A stretch of DNA of 57,305 bases from Chloroflexi bacterium UBA6077 (lineage in GTDB: Bacteria; Chloroflexota; UBA6077), in contig DIXP01000016.1 in assembly GCA_002436065.1 (NCBI GenBank), positions 41,299 to 98,603 on the forward strand. Reading direction: 5' to 3'. The notes under the pieces are model-generated. The model was given only the letters and a program-made list of their open reading frames with translations. It was not told the DNA's origin and searched no databases. Numbering within the stretch: position 1 is the first letter of the stretch; every line of letters begins with the position of its first letter. Positions 9,128 to 17,835 of the stretch are shown here, piece after piece. The translations under genes and the position numbers were made by a program.

Positions 9128-11500
9128 TTATCGACGGTCCCAGGGTATTCCCATGGAGCTGTGGCCGCCGCGCCAATCGGCGAAGTACATCGAGCGTTCC
9201 GCCACGACAGGGCGGTCGGCCTCGATCCTTGTAGAGAAAGCGGTGTCTGGGAGGATGCTGTTCATCTCCAGGGTCAGACGGCTCGTCGGCTTCATCGTGT
9301 ACTTCTTCTCGATTGAAGAGCCGTCCTCCTTCATGAAGAGCGCCGTTACGTTGGTGGGGGAGTCGTTTGGGTTCATCAGCAGGATGTTCTCGGTGAAGGG
9401 CTTCGCGGTCGAGCCCTCGGGCAGATACCACAGCTTGCCGGCGCTGGGCGCTCCCATGCTGTTGTGAGATCCAAGGCCATCCGGGAAATAGAGGGAGCGC
9501 TCGGCCACGATGGGGATATCCGAATCCACCTTCGTGGCCACGCGGACGCCGGGTACTTCCTGGTTAACGTGCACGCTGACCCGTGACCGCTCGCGGACCA
9601 GATATTTTCTCGTGACGGTGGCGCCGCCTTCCGTCATGTATGTAGTTGTGGCAGTGGCCGGCACGTCGTTGGGGTTCAGCATCAAGAGCCAGGTGTCGAA
9701 GCCGAGTCGTGTTACCCCCTCCGGCATGTACCAGCTCTTGGAGAGGGTGGTCGCGCCGATGGAATCGGACCCGGACCTCCCCTTGTCCTTGTAGATGGCC
9801 CGCTCGGCCACTATCGGCCTGTCGGACTCGATACGGGTGGCCACGGCGGCCTGAGGCACCACCTGGTTCACCAGCAGGCTTGCCCGAGAGACGTGGGGTA
9901 TCAGCATCTGATGGGTCACAGCGCTGCCGTCTTCCCTGTAGAAAGTTAGGTTGGCGACGGCCGGCTCCTTGTTGGGATTCTGCATCAGGATCCAGGTCTC
10001 GAAGGGTGGCACAGTGCCCCCTTCCGCGAAGTACCAGGTGGTGGAGGGGGAGATCGCCCCTGCGGTGGCGTGACCCTCCTCGCCGAAGTACATCGCCCTC
10101 TCGGCAAGGATATAGCGATCCGACTCGATCATCGTGGACACGTCCGTGTTGGGCACCTCTTTGTTCAGGAAGACGCTGGTGCGGCTGGTGGGCTTGAGGG
10201 CATAGTTGGCTATCTTCTGACCCCCGTTGGGCAGCATGTAGGTCACCTTGGCGTTGGCGGGGGCAGGGTCCGGGTTCTGGAGCAGCAGCCATGTGTCGAA
10301 CGGCTTGTTGGTGGAGCCCTCGGCAAAGTACCACGTCTTGGGTATCGGCGTTGGCGTGGGGGTGGGAGTGGGCGCCGCCGGCACGCTGGGCTGGGCAAAG
10401 ATGGGCTGGGGGATCGGGCCGTTCTTGGGGATCACCTTCGGCATCGGGACGAGGGGCGGCGCTGCTGCGTCGAGCCATAGGAAGGTGACATCCACCCAAT
10501 CGGACCCCTTCATTCCAAGGTCGTCCATGAAGGTGCCGTCGGCGATGTCTATTGCGGCCGGATAGAGGACCAACCGCCCGTATTGGTCCTTGCCGTCGTT
10601 GTGGTTATCGAAGAACGCGGCGTTGACCTGCGGCTTGAAGCGGGGCAGGTCGGTGAAGATCTCCCGGGTCGCGTCCCAGTAGTTGTCCTTGGTATTCCAG
10701 GGCCCCACGTCCCAGATGGGCGCGGTGGTCTTCTTGCCGTTGTAGGATATCTCCACCTGGTACTCCTTGCCCTCCTTCAGGTTCAGCGCCTTGCGAGAGG
10801 GCAGGGCTGCGAAGTGGTCCTTCTCGACGATGCGGTGGCCGTTGGCCGTCACCCGACCCACCAGCCCCTCCCTGGTCCCATACAGCCGCACCGTGGGACG
10901 GGTGACCATCGCCTCGAACTCCGGCTCCAGGGATGTAGGATCGGCGGGCCGGATCTGCAGCCGCACCTCCCGCAGGGAGGGGGATACAGTCGCGTCCTCG
11001 GCGAGCAGCGTCGCGCGGTACTGGGCGGCAGCCCCGCGAGCGGCTAGGCTGTATGCCTGACCCACAGGATCGATCTCCTGCCACGGCGACCACTTCCCCT
11101 GGGAGTTCTGGACCCGAACCTCCAGGATGAGACCGGTTCCAGATGGAACGGACGCCTCGTAGGAGAGTTGAATGGCGTTGAAGGGACTCTCGGCTGAGAG
11201 CACTGGCGAACCGTATACACCGAGAAGCTTGAAAGGGGTGTAGCTGTCGGCCGCCAGAGCCGAGTCACCGGCCAGCCGCAGACCGCCCTGGTCCAGGGTG
11301 AGCCCCTGGAGCTGCCCCATGGGGAAGTCCGCGGCGGTGTGGACGGCTAGCGGCTTCCAGGACTCCCATGCCTCATCCTCGGAAGGAAGGGAGAGTACCG
11401 TTGTGGGCAGGGCGACGGCCAACAGGGCAAGAGCCGCAAGGACCGCCCAGATGGTCGAGGTCAGGGTCCCGCGGCGGCTTGTACGGGTCGGTCCAGGCAA
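9128..11500 (-). CDS. Large secreted protein with four C-terminal ~100-residue repeats
   Basis: This 790-residue protein begins with a signal peptide (basic TRTSRRG, hydrophobic core, cleavage near residue 37). An N-terminal beta-rich region follows to about residue 175. Next is a domain around 200-345 with VTANGHRIVEKDHFAALP and TTAPIWDVGPWN, which recalls the double-psi beta-barrel of RlpA/expansin-like cell-wall proteins; that resemblance is an inference from pattern alone. A Pro/Thr hinge (PTPTPTPTPIP) leads to four tandem repeats starting near residues 389, 487, 588 and 689. Each opens with a WYxxEGxT motif and contains (L/M)NPN and an AERxxYF ending. The repeats probably make an elongated surface beta structure. 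No catalytic function can be claimed. The gene stands alone. Confidence 0.8.
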   Translation of the reverse strand: MPGPTRTSRRGTLTSTIWAVLAALALLAVALPTTVLSLPSEDEAWESWKPLAVHTAADFPMGQLQGLTLDQGGLRLAGDSALAADSYTPFKLLGVYGSPVLSAESPFNAIQLSYEASVPSGTGLILEVRVQNSQGKWSPWQEIDPVGQAYSLAARGAAAQYRATLLAEDATVSPSLREVRLQIRPADPTSLEPEFEAMVTRPTVRLYGTREGLVGRVTANGHRIVEKDHFAALPSRKALNLKEGKEYQVEISYNGKKTTAPIWDVGPWNTKDNYWDATREIFTDLPRFKPQVNAAFFDNHNDGKDQYGRLVLYPAAIDIADGTFMDDLGMKGSDWVDVTFLWLDAAAPPLVPMPKVIPKNGPIPQPIFAQPSVPAAPTPTPTPTPIPKTWYFAEGSTNKPFDTWLLLQNPDPAPANAKVTYMLPNGGQKIANYALKPTSRTSVFLNKEVPNTDVSTMIESDRYILAERAMYFGEEGHATAGAISPSTTWYFAEGGTVPPFETWILMQNPNKEPAVANLTFYREDGSAVTHQMLIPHVSRASLLVNQVVPQAAVATRIESDRPIVAERAIYKDKGRSGSDSIGATTLSKSWYMPEGVTRLGFDTWLLMLNPNDVPATATTTYMTEGGATVTRKYLVRERSRVSVHVNQEVPGVRVATKVDSDIPIVAERSLYFPDGLGSHNSMGAPSAGKLWYLPEGSTAKPFTENILLMNPNDSPTNVTALFMKEDGSSIEKKYTMKPTSRLTLEMNSILPDTAFSTRIEADRPVVAERSMYFADWRGGHSSMGIPWDRR

Positions 11501-11703
11501 GGTCGAGCCTCCATCAAAGCAGAGTACGCGGAGGAGTGAGACTCCCAGCGGAGAGAAAGGGTGCTATCGTGTATGCACCGGCAGTAAGGAGATAGGTTCC
11601 CGCCGAGCCAGACCGCAGCTTACAACAGGAAGTAGATGTAGGCAAGCCCCCGGCGGGACTCGGAGTCCAAGACCCAGTGCTGAATACTCAGGACCCAGTA
11701 CTT

Positions 11704-12420
11704 CTACGTCAGCAGTTCGCGCATGGCGAGAGCGTTGTGGGGGGCGGCCCCGCCGATGTCGTTGTTGAAGTAGACGTAACCCTCCGTGGCGAGCCTCTGC
11801 AGCCTGTCTGCCCAGCCCTGTAGAGTCTGTTGGTCGTAGGAGCCGTCGTAGCCACCGCCGGGTCCATGAAGTCTGAGGTATGCCCAGTCGGCGGTGACAA
11901 CCTGCGGGATGGGGAGATCCTTCCAGTCCGACAGCACCAGGGCAACTCGGTGTTGCCGCAGAATGCCGTACACCTCCTCGGCGAACCAGTCGCGGTGCCG
12001 GAACTCCACCGCCAACCTATGCTTGCCTGCTGCGGGCTGCTGGAGAAATGCGGAGAGTCTCTCGTCGTCTCGACCCAACGAAGGGGGCAGCTGCAGCAGC
12101 AGCGGTCCCAGTGTCTCCCCCAGCGCCTCCGCCCGGCGGATGAACTCCTCGAAGGGGGAGTATGAGTCTGGCCCCAGCTTCCGGTATTGGGTTATTCCCC
12201 TGTTGACCTTCAGCGTGTAGAGGAAGCCCTTGGGTGCTTTCTGTCGCCAAGAGCTGAACACATCCTCCGTGGGCGTCCTGTAGAAGGAGTTGTTGACCTC
12301 CACTGTGTCGAAGGCTGCGGCATAGTGCTGGAACCAATCCGCCTGCCGCAACCCATGGGGGTAGAAGGTCTCCCGCCAGTGGGGATAGGACCAACCTGAA
12401 CAGCCAACTCGGTAGCCCAC
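11704..12420 (-). CDS. DUF72 (YecE-like) family protein
   Basis: This 238-residue protein has the DUF72 TIM-barrel pattern: VGCSGWSYPHW at the start, EVNNSFYRTP, FLYTLKVNRGITQ, GPLLLQLPPSLG, LAVEFRHRDWF, ADWAYLRLHGPGGGYDGSY, and VYFNNDIGGAAPHNA at the end. The family is widespread and its reaction is not firmly established. The start codon is GTG at 12420 with AAGGT upstream. It is monocistronic by position. Length and conserved segments are normal, so it should be functional. Confidence 0.9.
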   Translation of the reverse strand: MGYRVGCSGWSYPHWRETFYPHGLRQADWFQHYAAAFDTVEVNNSFYRTPTEDVFSSWRQKAPKGFLYTLKVNRGITQYRKLGPDSYSPFEEFIRRAEALGETLGPLLLQLPPSLGRDDERLSAFLQQPAAGKHRLAVEFRHRDWFAEEVYGILRQHRVALVLSDWKDLPIPQVVTADWAYLRLHGPGGGYDGSYDQQTLQGWADRLQRLATEGYVYFNNDIGGAAPHNALAMRELLT

Positions 12421-12532
12421 GATACCTTGGCTCCGTATGGCGCGAGGGCGGTCGAGCGCCCTCTCAAGAGCCCTCGCCGCCCTCCCATGGCAGCCGAACG
12501 CAGCATCTTCCGTGCCTGCATGCCGAAGCTGT

Positions 12533-13018
12533 CTATCTTCTTCGGAACAGCTTTGACAAGCAACTCATGGAGGGGACAATGTCCTTTCCCTCCATCATTG
12601 GCGACTTATGCATCAGCCGTGCGCACCAGAACATGGCGAACGTTCCGGCCATTAGCGCTGCCATGCCAATCTGCGTGACGTCCACGATCGGCTCCACCCG
12701 TACGCCCTCGGGTTCGATGACGATGGTCGCGATCGGTCGGCTGCGGGCACCTCCACCCCCACCGCCTCCAGAACCGCCGCTCTTCTCGGTCGATCCCTGT
12801 GTTGGGCCCTCCCCGGAGCCGATGCCGAAGCCGAAGCCGCATGCCACCTCGGCCGCCGTGATGATGGTTCGGTCGCCAACGGTGACCGGATCGCCGAACA
12901 CCGCGGTCACGTCGGCGGTGGCCAACAGCTCCTGCATGGTTTCGCCGATCATTCGCGATGTCTCGGATACCCCCTCTGTTGCCTCGGTCTGTCGCTCGCC
13001 TTCAGGCTGCTCGCTCAT
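12533..13018 (-). CDS. GerW/YtfJ-family protein
   Basis: This 161-residue protein has the GerW (YtfJ) pattern: an MQELLATADVTAVFGDPVTVGD segment, the glycine-rich stretch (GFGFGIGSG, then a poly-Gly run) and an IATIVIEPEGVRVEPI strand. In Bacillus the relative is a spore-associated protein, but the family also occurs in many non-spore-formers. The tail ends with hydrophobic residues (MAALMAGTFAMFWCARLM) and a basic end (KLFRRR). ATG 13018 has GGAGGG upstream. It follows the small membrane protein at 13032-13340 by 13 bases, so they are probably one operon. No sporulation gene is visible, so a spore role is not implied. Confidence 0.85.
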   Translation of the reverse strand: MSEQPEGERQTEATEGVSETSRMIGETMQELLATADVTAVFGDPVTVGDRTIITAAEVACGFGFGIGSGEGPTQGSTEKSGGSGGGGGGGARSRPIATIVIEPEGVRVEPIVDVTQIGMAALMAGTFAMFWCARLMHKSPMMEGKDIVPSMSCLSKLFRRR

Positions 13019-13031
13019 TTCAGGCCCTCCT

Positions 13032-13340
13032 CTACTCAGCTTCCCTACGTTGCCATCTTCCCATACGATGCAGCAGGATGGGGAGGATGGCCACGCTCGT
13101 TAGCGCCAGCACTGTCCAAAGCCCAGCATCCCTGATCGGGATCCGGCGCGTGTTGGAGCCCTCCGTCACCTCGACGGCCACGGGCCGTGTCCACGTGAAG
13201 CCCGCTCCTCCTGGTCCTGCCCTGGGGCCGAGGGCCAGGGAGATGGTCCGCGCTAGCGGAACCAACGTGCGGTTTCGCAGTTGGATCGGCTCGCCCTGGA
13301 TAGTCCTCCATCTGAAGAACCTGCTGGCTTGCTCATCCAT
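13032..13340 (-). CDS. Small membrane protein upstream of GerW-like gene
   Basis: I do not recognise a family for this 102-residue protein. It has a polar N-terminal part of about 70 residues containing a WRTIQGEPIQLRNRTLVPLART segment and one likely transmembrane helix (LWTVLALTSVAILPILL) followed by a basic tail (HRMGRWQRRE). That predicts the N-terminal part outside and the tail in the cytoplasm. ATG 13340 has AAGGAGA upstream. GerW/YtfJ-like genes are often paired with a small membrane protein with a DUF2953-like role, but this one does not obviously match, so I leave the function open. Confidence 0.7.
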   Translation of the reverse strand: MDEQASRFFRWRTIQGEPIQLRNRTLVPLARTISLALGPRAGPGGAGFTWTRPVAVEVTEGSNTRRIPIRDAGLWTVLALTSVAILPILLHRMGRWQRREAE

Positions 13341-13575
13341 AAGCGCTGTCTCCTTGTAGTCAGGCTTCAATCAGCAATGACATGACTATATTATGATACA
13401 TGGAGGTACTAAGTTGAAAGAGCCGCGCTTCGGCAGTCTCGCCCGGTTGACCTCTTACCTGGGCCGCGCTAGACTGGTTTCCGGGTGAAAATGGATGCAG
13501 GAACGTGGCCAACCCCCGGAACAGATCGGTGGTTGGCGCGCTGCGGAGTGTTCCGGTACGAAGGGGAGGATCTGA

Positions 13576-14100
13576 ATGTTACTGACGGGCAAGAGGATTG
13601 CCATCCTGGCGGAAGCGAACTACGAGGACCTGGAGCTATGGTACCCGCTTCTGAGGCTGCGCGAAGCCGGGGCGGAGACTTTCGTGGTTGGCACCGGTAG
13701 TGCCGGCAGCTATCCCAGCAAGCACGGGTATCCGGTCAAGGTGGACGCCGAGGCGGATACGGTGAGCGCCAGCCAGTTCGACGCGATCATCGTGCCGGGC
13801 GGGTACGCTCCAGACCGGATGCGAAGGTACTCATCAGTCCTGAACCTGGTACGGGAGGCCCACGAGCAGGGCAAGATCATAGGTGCCATCTGCCACGCCC
13901 CCTGGGTCTTGATCTCGGCGCAGATCCTGAAGGGGAAGACGATCACCTGTGTGAAGGCGATCAAGGACGACGTGGTGAACGCTGGAGCCACCTTCGTTGA
14001 CCGGGAGGTGGTGAGAGACGGCAACCTGATCACCTCGCGCACGCCCGATGACCTGCCCGCCTTCGGCGCCGCTCTCGTCTCTGCCCTCAGCGAGGCTTAG
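13576..14100 (+). CDS. DJ-1/PfpI family protein
   Basis: This 174-residue protein has the class I glutamine-amidotransferase-like fold. The nucleophile elbow is GAICHAPW with its reactive Cys near residue 102 followed by His. The acidic residue near the N-terminus (EANYEDLELWYPLLRL) and the VPGGYAPDRMRR loop are also conserved. These match the PfpI subgroup described as intracellular proteases, deglycases or stress proteins. The substrate is unknown. The ATG is preceded by a GGGGAGGATCTGA ribosome-binding region. The gap of 235 bases upstream, shared with the divergent small membrane protein gene, holds an AT-rich stretch with a possible -10 box at 13392-13397. Confidence 0.92.
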   Translation: MLLTGKRIAILAEANYEDLELWYPLLRLREAGAETFVVGTGSAGSYPSKHGYPVKVDAEADTVSASQFDAIIVPGGYAPDRMRRYSSVLNLVREAHEQGKIIGAICHAPWVLISAQILKGKTITCVKAIKDDVVNAGATFVDREVVRDGNLITSRTPDDLPAFGAALVSALSEA

Positions 14101-14186
14101 CGACCCGCCCGCTCACTTGCGCGGCACGACCTGTGCGGCTCGTTTCAAGCGGCCTCGCACGCCGCGACCGGGAAGCGGAGGCGAAG

Positions 14187-14345
14187 ATGGTTCGAGCGCA
14201 AGACAGGGTGAAGACCAAGCGTGTCTACCAGGAGCCAGAGCCGGACGATGGGTACCGGATACTTGTGGATCGATTGTGGCCCAGGGGTGTGAAGAAGGCC
14301 AATCTGAAGCTGGACGATTGGGCCAAGGATATCGCACCGAGCATG
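14187..14345 (+). pseudogene. Truncated DUF488 (YeaO-like) gene
   Basis: About 51 residues match the start of the DUF488 family: KTKRVYQEPEPDDGYRILVD, RLWPRGVKKANLKLDDW and AKDIAPS. The usual protein is about 115-120 residues. Here similarity stops near 14340, 20-25 bases before the end of the convergent copper ATPase gene. The frame then runs on, antisense to that gene, as unrelated sequence to 14486. A good GGAGG precedes the ATG. The 3' half appears to have been lost in a rearrangement, so the remnant is unlikely to fold as the intact family does. Confidence 0.75.
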
Positions 14346-14365
14346 GAGTCTGCGATCGCGGCTGC

Positions 14366-16744
14366 TCAGCGCCGGAGCCGGAGGGAATTTGCCACCACCA
14401 GTAGACTGCTGCAAGCCATGGCGGCGGCAGCGATCGCTGGGGTGATCAGGCCGAGGGCCGCCAGAGGAATGGCCACGCCGTTATAGGCGAATGCCCAGAG
14501 CAGGTTCATACTGATCGTCGCGTGCGTTCGCCGCGCAAGCCTTAGGAAGGTCGGAACCAGGGTGAGGTCGGGCTGCATCAGCACGAGGTCTGAGACCTCC
14601 CCCGCTGCTTCCGTGCCTCCGGACGCTGTGATGCTCAGGTCCGCCTGCGCGAGAGCAAGTCCATCGTTGATCCCATCGCCGACCATGGCTACCCGTTTGC
14701 CTGCCTCTTGATGCCCCCGAAGGAAAGATGCTTTCTCCGAGGGTGTGCACTCTGCCCGGTAGTCGTCGATTGCCAGCTCCGCTGCCACTGAAGAGGCTAC
14801 CGCTTCCTTGTCTCCAGATAGCAGGGCGGTACGGATACCCAACTTCTGCAGCCGGAAGACCGCCTCGCGAGCGGTCTGGTTGGGGGCGTCCAGGAGCGCC
14901 ACGAAACCGACGGGTGCGCCGTCGAGGCCTACCCAGACGACGGTCTCGCCCCTGGCCGAGAGGTCCGCTGCCTTGGGGCCCAACGGGTGACCGTCGTCAA
15001 CGCCGAGGAGACGCGCTGATCCAACTGTGACATGGCGAGGTTGGTCGGCACCGACCATCGCGGTGGCTCCAAGCCCCGGCAGATTCTGGAACCGCTCAAT
15101 GCTCGGCAACTCACCCTGGTGAGCCTCCGCCAGCGCCTTCCCGATTGGATGTTCCGAGTTCTGATCGACCGCAGCTGCCAAACCGAGCATCTGCTCTGGA
15201 GATATCCCGGCCTGGGGAACCACCGCCGATGCAACTACCGTTGGCTTGCCAAGGGTGACGGTGCCGGTCTTGTCGAACACGACCATCTTGACGTCCTGCG
15301 CGCTCTCCAGGGCCGCGAGATGTCGGACCAAGATCCCCGACTCCAGGCATCGCCCCACGGCCACTGTGAGGGCAAGTGGCGTTGCTAGACCCAGCGCGCA
15401 GGGGCAGGCTACCACCAGCACAGACACCGCGACCAGGAGCGCCTGGGAGGCCGAGTAGCCTGCGACACACCAAGCTGCTGCAGTTGCGACCGCCGTCGCC
15501 CCCACTCCGATAGCCAGATAGGCCGAGCCTCGGTCGGCCAGCCGCTGGATCGGAGGCTTCTCTGTGAGTAGCTGCCCGATCGACCTGGTCATCTGCGCCA
15601 GCTTGCTTTGCCCAGCTTCCCGCACGACCCTCGCGATAAGGGCGTTGTCTGTCGCCACCGTCCCTGCCAGCAGCATGCCCCCCGGCTCCTTCAGCACTGG
15701 GGCGGACTCACCGGTCAGTAGTGCCTCGTTGATGGCCGCCGTCCCATCCAGGATGAGTGCATCGGCGGGGACGCGCTCTCCTGCTCTGACCCGTATGGTG
15801 TCGCCGACCTGCAGTTCCCGTGTGGAGATCTCTTGCCACCCATCTTCGAAGCGGCGCACGGCAGTGTCTGGCTGTAGCTTAAGCAGCCTCTTGACTCCCT
15901 TTCTGGCCTCCATGCCTCCGATGGCCTCCAGGTATCGGCCCACCATCACGAAGGTTGTCACCATGGCCACAGAGTCGAAGTAGGCTTTGCCCGCACCAGC
16001 CATCGTGACGAAGGCGCTGTAGCTGTAGGCTGAGGTCGTTCCCAGGGCCACAAGGCTGTCCATCGTGACCGTATTGGAGCGGAGCCCTCGCCAGGCACCC
16101 CGGAGGAAGGAGTTGCCGCCGACAAGGAGGATCGGCGTGGTGAGGATCCAGGCCAGGTACTCGATCTGGCGCACCTCCGGTTGGTCCGCGTGACCCGAGG
16201 AGTAGAGTGGGTAGAGCTGTGTCAGGTAGAGCAGCATCACCTGCATACCGAAGGCGGCAGCTGTCAGCAGCTCTAGCGCTGTTCGGTCGTGACGCCTGCT
16301 TGCGGGTCTGTCGCTGGGGTCCGTGGTTAGGTGGACACGATATCCCAATCGCTCCAGCCGCCGCAGAATGGCCGAGACGTCGGCTTGCTCCGGAAGGTAG
16401 CTGAGGCGTCCCTGCTCCGCGGCGAAGCTGACGTCCGCGACCAGGACGGCGGGTTGTGCCCGCAGCAGCCGCTCGGCGGCCACCGCGCACCCCGCGCACC
16501 ACATGCCCTCGATCGTGAAGTGGACGGTATCGCCCCGTCCCGTTGCGAGATCGACTACTCGCGGAGCGGCCTCCCTGGCCCCGATTTTCATCTGTTCCAG
16601 CAGTCCGCTTTCGTATGCCGCCTCGTAGACCAGGCTGCAGCCGTGGCAGCAGAACTCCTTCTCGGCTCCGCCAATGGTCCTAGCGATCGCGCCACGGGTG
16701 GCCTCGAGGCCGCACAGTTCACACCGCCCGGCTTCTCTCACCAC
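14366..16744 (-). CDS. ccoI: CcoI/FixI-type copper-translocating P-type ATPase
   Basis: This 792-residue P1B ATPase moves copper across the cytoplasmic membrane. The N-terminus has a CxxC...CCxGC cysteine cluster (CELC, FCCHGCSL) typical of CcoI/FixI. A heavy-metal-associated domain with GMWCAGC follows near residue 81. The transport motif is CPCALGLATP, the phosphorylation site DKTGTVTLGKP, and the hinge GDGINDGLALAQADL; all eight membrane segments seem present. It starts with GTG, overlapping the stop of the TauE/SafE-like gene (GTGGTGA), which suggests translational coupling. As the last gene of the cbb3 oxidase operon, it most likely supplies copper for the CcoN binuclear centre. The C-terminus is complete. 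Confidence 0.93.
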   Translation of the reverse strand: MVREAGRCELCGLEATRGAIARTIGGAEKEFCCHGCSLVYEAAYESGLLEQMKIGAREAAPRVVDLATGRGDTVHFTIEGMWCAGCAVAAERLLRAQPAVLVADVSFAAEQGRLSYLPEQADVSAILRRLERLGYRVHLTTDPSDRPASRRHDRTALELLTAAAFGMQVMLLYLTQLYPLYSSGHADQPEVRQIEYLAWILTTPILLVGGNSFLRGAWRGLRSNTVTMDSLVALGTTSAYSYSAFVTMAGAGKAYFDSVAMVTTFVMVGRYLEAIGGMEARKGVKRLLKLQPDTAVRRFEDGWQEISTRELQVGDTIRVRAGERVPADALILDGTAAINEALLTGESAPVLKEPGGMLLAGTVATDNALIARVVREAGQSKLAQMTRSIGQLLTEKPPIQRLADRGSAYLAIGVGATAVATAAAWCVAGYSASQALLVAVSVLVVACPCALGLATPLALTVAVGRCLESGILVRHLAALESAQDVKMVVFDKTGTVTLGKPTVVASAVVPQAGISPEQMLGLAAAVDQNSEHPIGKALAEAHQGELPSIERFQNLPGLGATAMVGADQPRHVTVGSARLLGVDDGHPLGPKAADLSARGETVVWVGLDGAPVGFVALLDAPNQTAREAVFRLQKLGIRTALLSGDKEAVASSVAAELAIDDYRAECTPSEKASFLRGHQEAGKRVAMVGDGINDGLALAQADLSITASGGTEAAGEVSDLVLMQPDLTLVPTFLRLARRTHATISMNLLWAFAYNGVAIPLAALGLITPAIAAAAMACSSLLVVANSLRLRR

Positions 16745-17439
16745 AAGACCACGCTTCCGAACCTAAGGTGAGGCACCAGCGCCAGCGCGGCCATGCCCCG
16801 AAGGATCAGCTGCAGCCCCAGGGCCAGCACCAGGCCACCAGCCACCCTGACCAGCGCCTGGCGGTTCTTGACGCCCAGTACCCGCGGAGCCATGCCTACT
16901 AGCAGAAGCGCCGGTATCGTGGCCAGGCCGAAGATCAGCATGCCGATGGCTCCTTCCTGCCAGCTTCCGCTGGAGGCTGCTGCGAGGTATGCACCGTAGA
17001 CCATCCCGCAGGGTAGAAGGCCGTTCAGCACGCCCAGGAGCGCGAATCCCCTCCATCCTCCCAGCCGGATCACCATCCCCATCGCCCGGCCCAATGCACC
17101 GCCGCTTCCTGCCCAACCAGGGCGGAGCCACCCTAGGTACCCGAAGCCCAAGAGCGTCACCGCCAACCCGAGAAGAACGGTTACGCCTCCCATTCCCTGG
17201 CGGAGCGATGCCGTTCGCCCTACGATCGAGGCAGCCTCCGCCATGGCTCCCCCCAGCACGGTATATGTCAACACACGCCCGCCTTGGAGCAGCAGGGCGC
17301 TCCGCACCGGAGGAACCCCCAGCGAGCCGCCCTTGAGGCTCACGGCCATCACCAATGGACCGCACATTCCCACACAATGCCCAAAACTGCCAACAAGCCC
17401 GGTCAGCAAGAGGGTGCCGAGGAGTACTGTGTCCGGCAT
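16738..17439 (-). CDS. TauE/SafE (UreH-like) membrane protein, copper/cbb3 assembly context
   Basis: This 233-residue polytopic membrane protein has about six hydrophobic segments. It carries the pattern GSFGHCVGMCGPLVMAVSL near the N-terminus and NGLLPCGMVYGAYLAAASS in the middle, as in the sulfite-exporter/UreH-like group often found beside CcoI. The Cys-x3-Met-Cys motif and the later Pro-Cys-Gly-Met could handle a metal; that is an inference. ATG 17439 has GGAGG seven bases upstream, and an overlapping GTG at 17442 is the alternative. The end overlaps the start of ccoI by 7 bases. A role in copper delivery or oxidase assembly is the likeliest reading. Confidence 0.85.
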   Translation of the reverse strand: MPDTVLLGTLLLTGLVGSFGHCVGMCGPLVMAVSLKGGSLGVPPVRSALLLQGGRVLTYTVLGGAMAEAASIVGRTASLRQGMGGVTVLLGLAVTLLGFGYLGWLRPGWAGSGGALGRAMGMVIRLGGWRGFALLGVLNGLLPCGMVYGAYLAAASSGSWQEGAIGMLIFGLATIPALLLVGMAPRVLGVKNRQALVRVAGGLVLALGLQLILRGMAALALVPHLRFGSVVLW

Positions 17440-17472
17440 CACGTGACCTCCAGAAGTAGTTTTGCTCGTTGC

Positions 17473-17835
17473 CTACCTGACTGCACCGAGGGCAGACTGA
17501 TAGCGAACCTTCAGCCCCCGCCCCGTCGGGTCGCCACTTGCGATGGGGGACGGACTCGCGGCTGCGGTTGCCGTGGCGCGAGGCGTGGCGGTTGGCGCGG
17601 TCGTTGGGACGGTGGTGGGAGTGGGCTCGGGAGTGAAGGTGGGCCTCAACTGAAAGGGCGTCGGCGACTGGGACGGGGTGGCCTCCAACGGCGTGGGGGG
17701 CAGCACCGGCTGGCCCTCCACCGGCTGCGGTGCTTGGGGAAAGGCGCAGGCGGCCCCCAAGCTGGTGAGGGCTACCAGGACGAGCACTAGAGACGTCGCC
17801 TTCCAGTCAGGGAAACGTAGGATCAATCTCTCCAT
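17473..17835 (-). CDS. Thr/Pro-rich exported protein in the oxidase operon
   Basis: This 120-residue protein has a hydrophobic N-terminal segment (SLVLVLVALTSLGAACAF) followed by a low-complexity Pro/Thr/Ala region rich in PTP and TAT units. It ends with a short ordered tail (RGLKVRYQSALGAVR). GAAC could be a weak lipoprotein site, but the residue at -3 is not the usual Leu. It starts 29 bases inside the preceding gene, an overlap that favours co-translation. I do not recognise a family. It may be an envelope-anchored linker or spacer protein. Low-complexity composition makes homology searching unreliable. Confidence 0.6.
   Translation of the reverse strand: MERLILRFPDWKATSLVLVLVALTSLGAACAFPQAPQPVEGQPVLPPTPLEATPSQSPTPFQLRPTFTPEPTPTTVPTTAPTATPRATATAAASPSPIASGDPTGRGLKVRYQSALGAVR

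Noticed and set aside
13414..13488. A 24-residue frame with TTG start and good GGAGG upstream, before the PfpI gene
   Set aside because: The ribosome-binding match is good, but the peptide (KEPRFGSLARLTSYLGRARL) has no known counterpart, so it may be chance. Kept as a possible leader peptide only.
14346..14486. Read-through of the DUF488 frame as a longer chimeric protein
   Set aside because: After residue 51 the frame is antisense to ccoI and carries no family similarity, so the gene is better called truncated.
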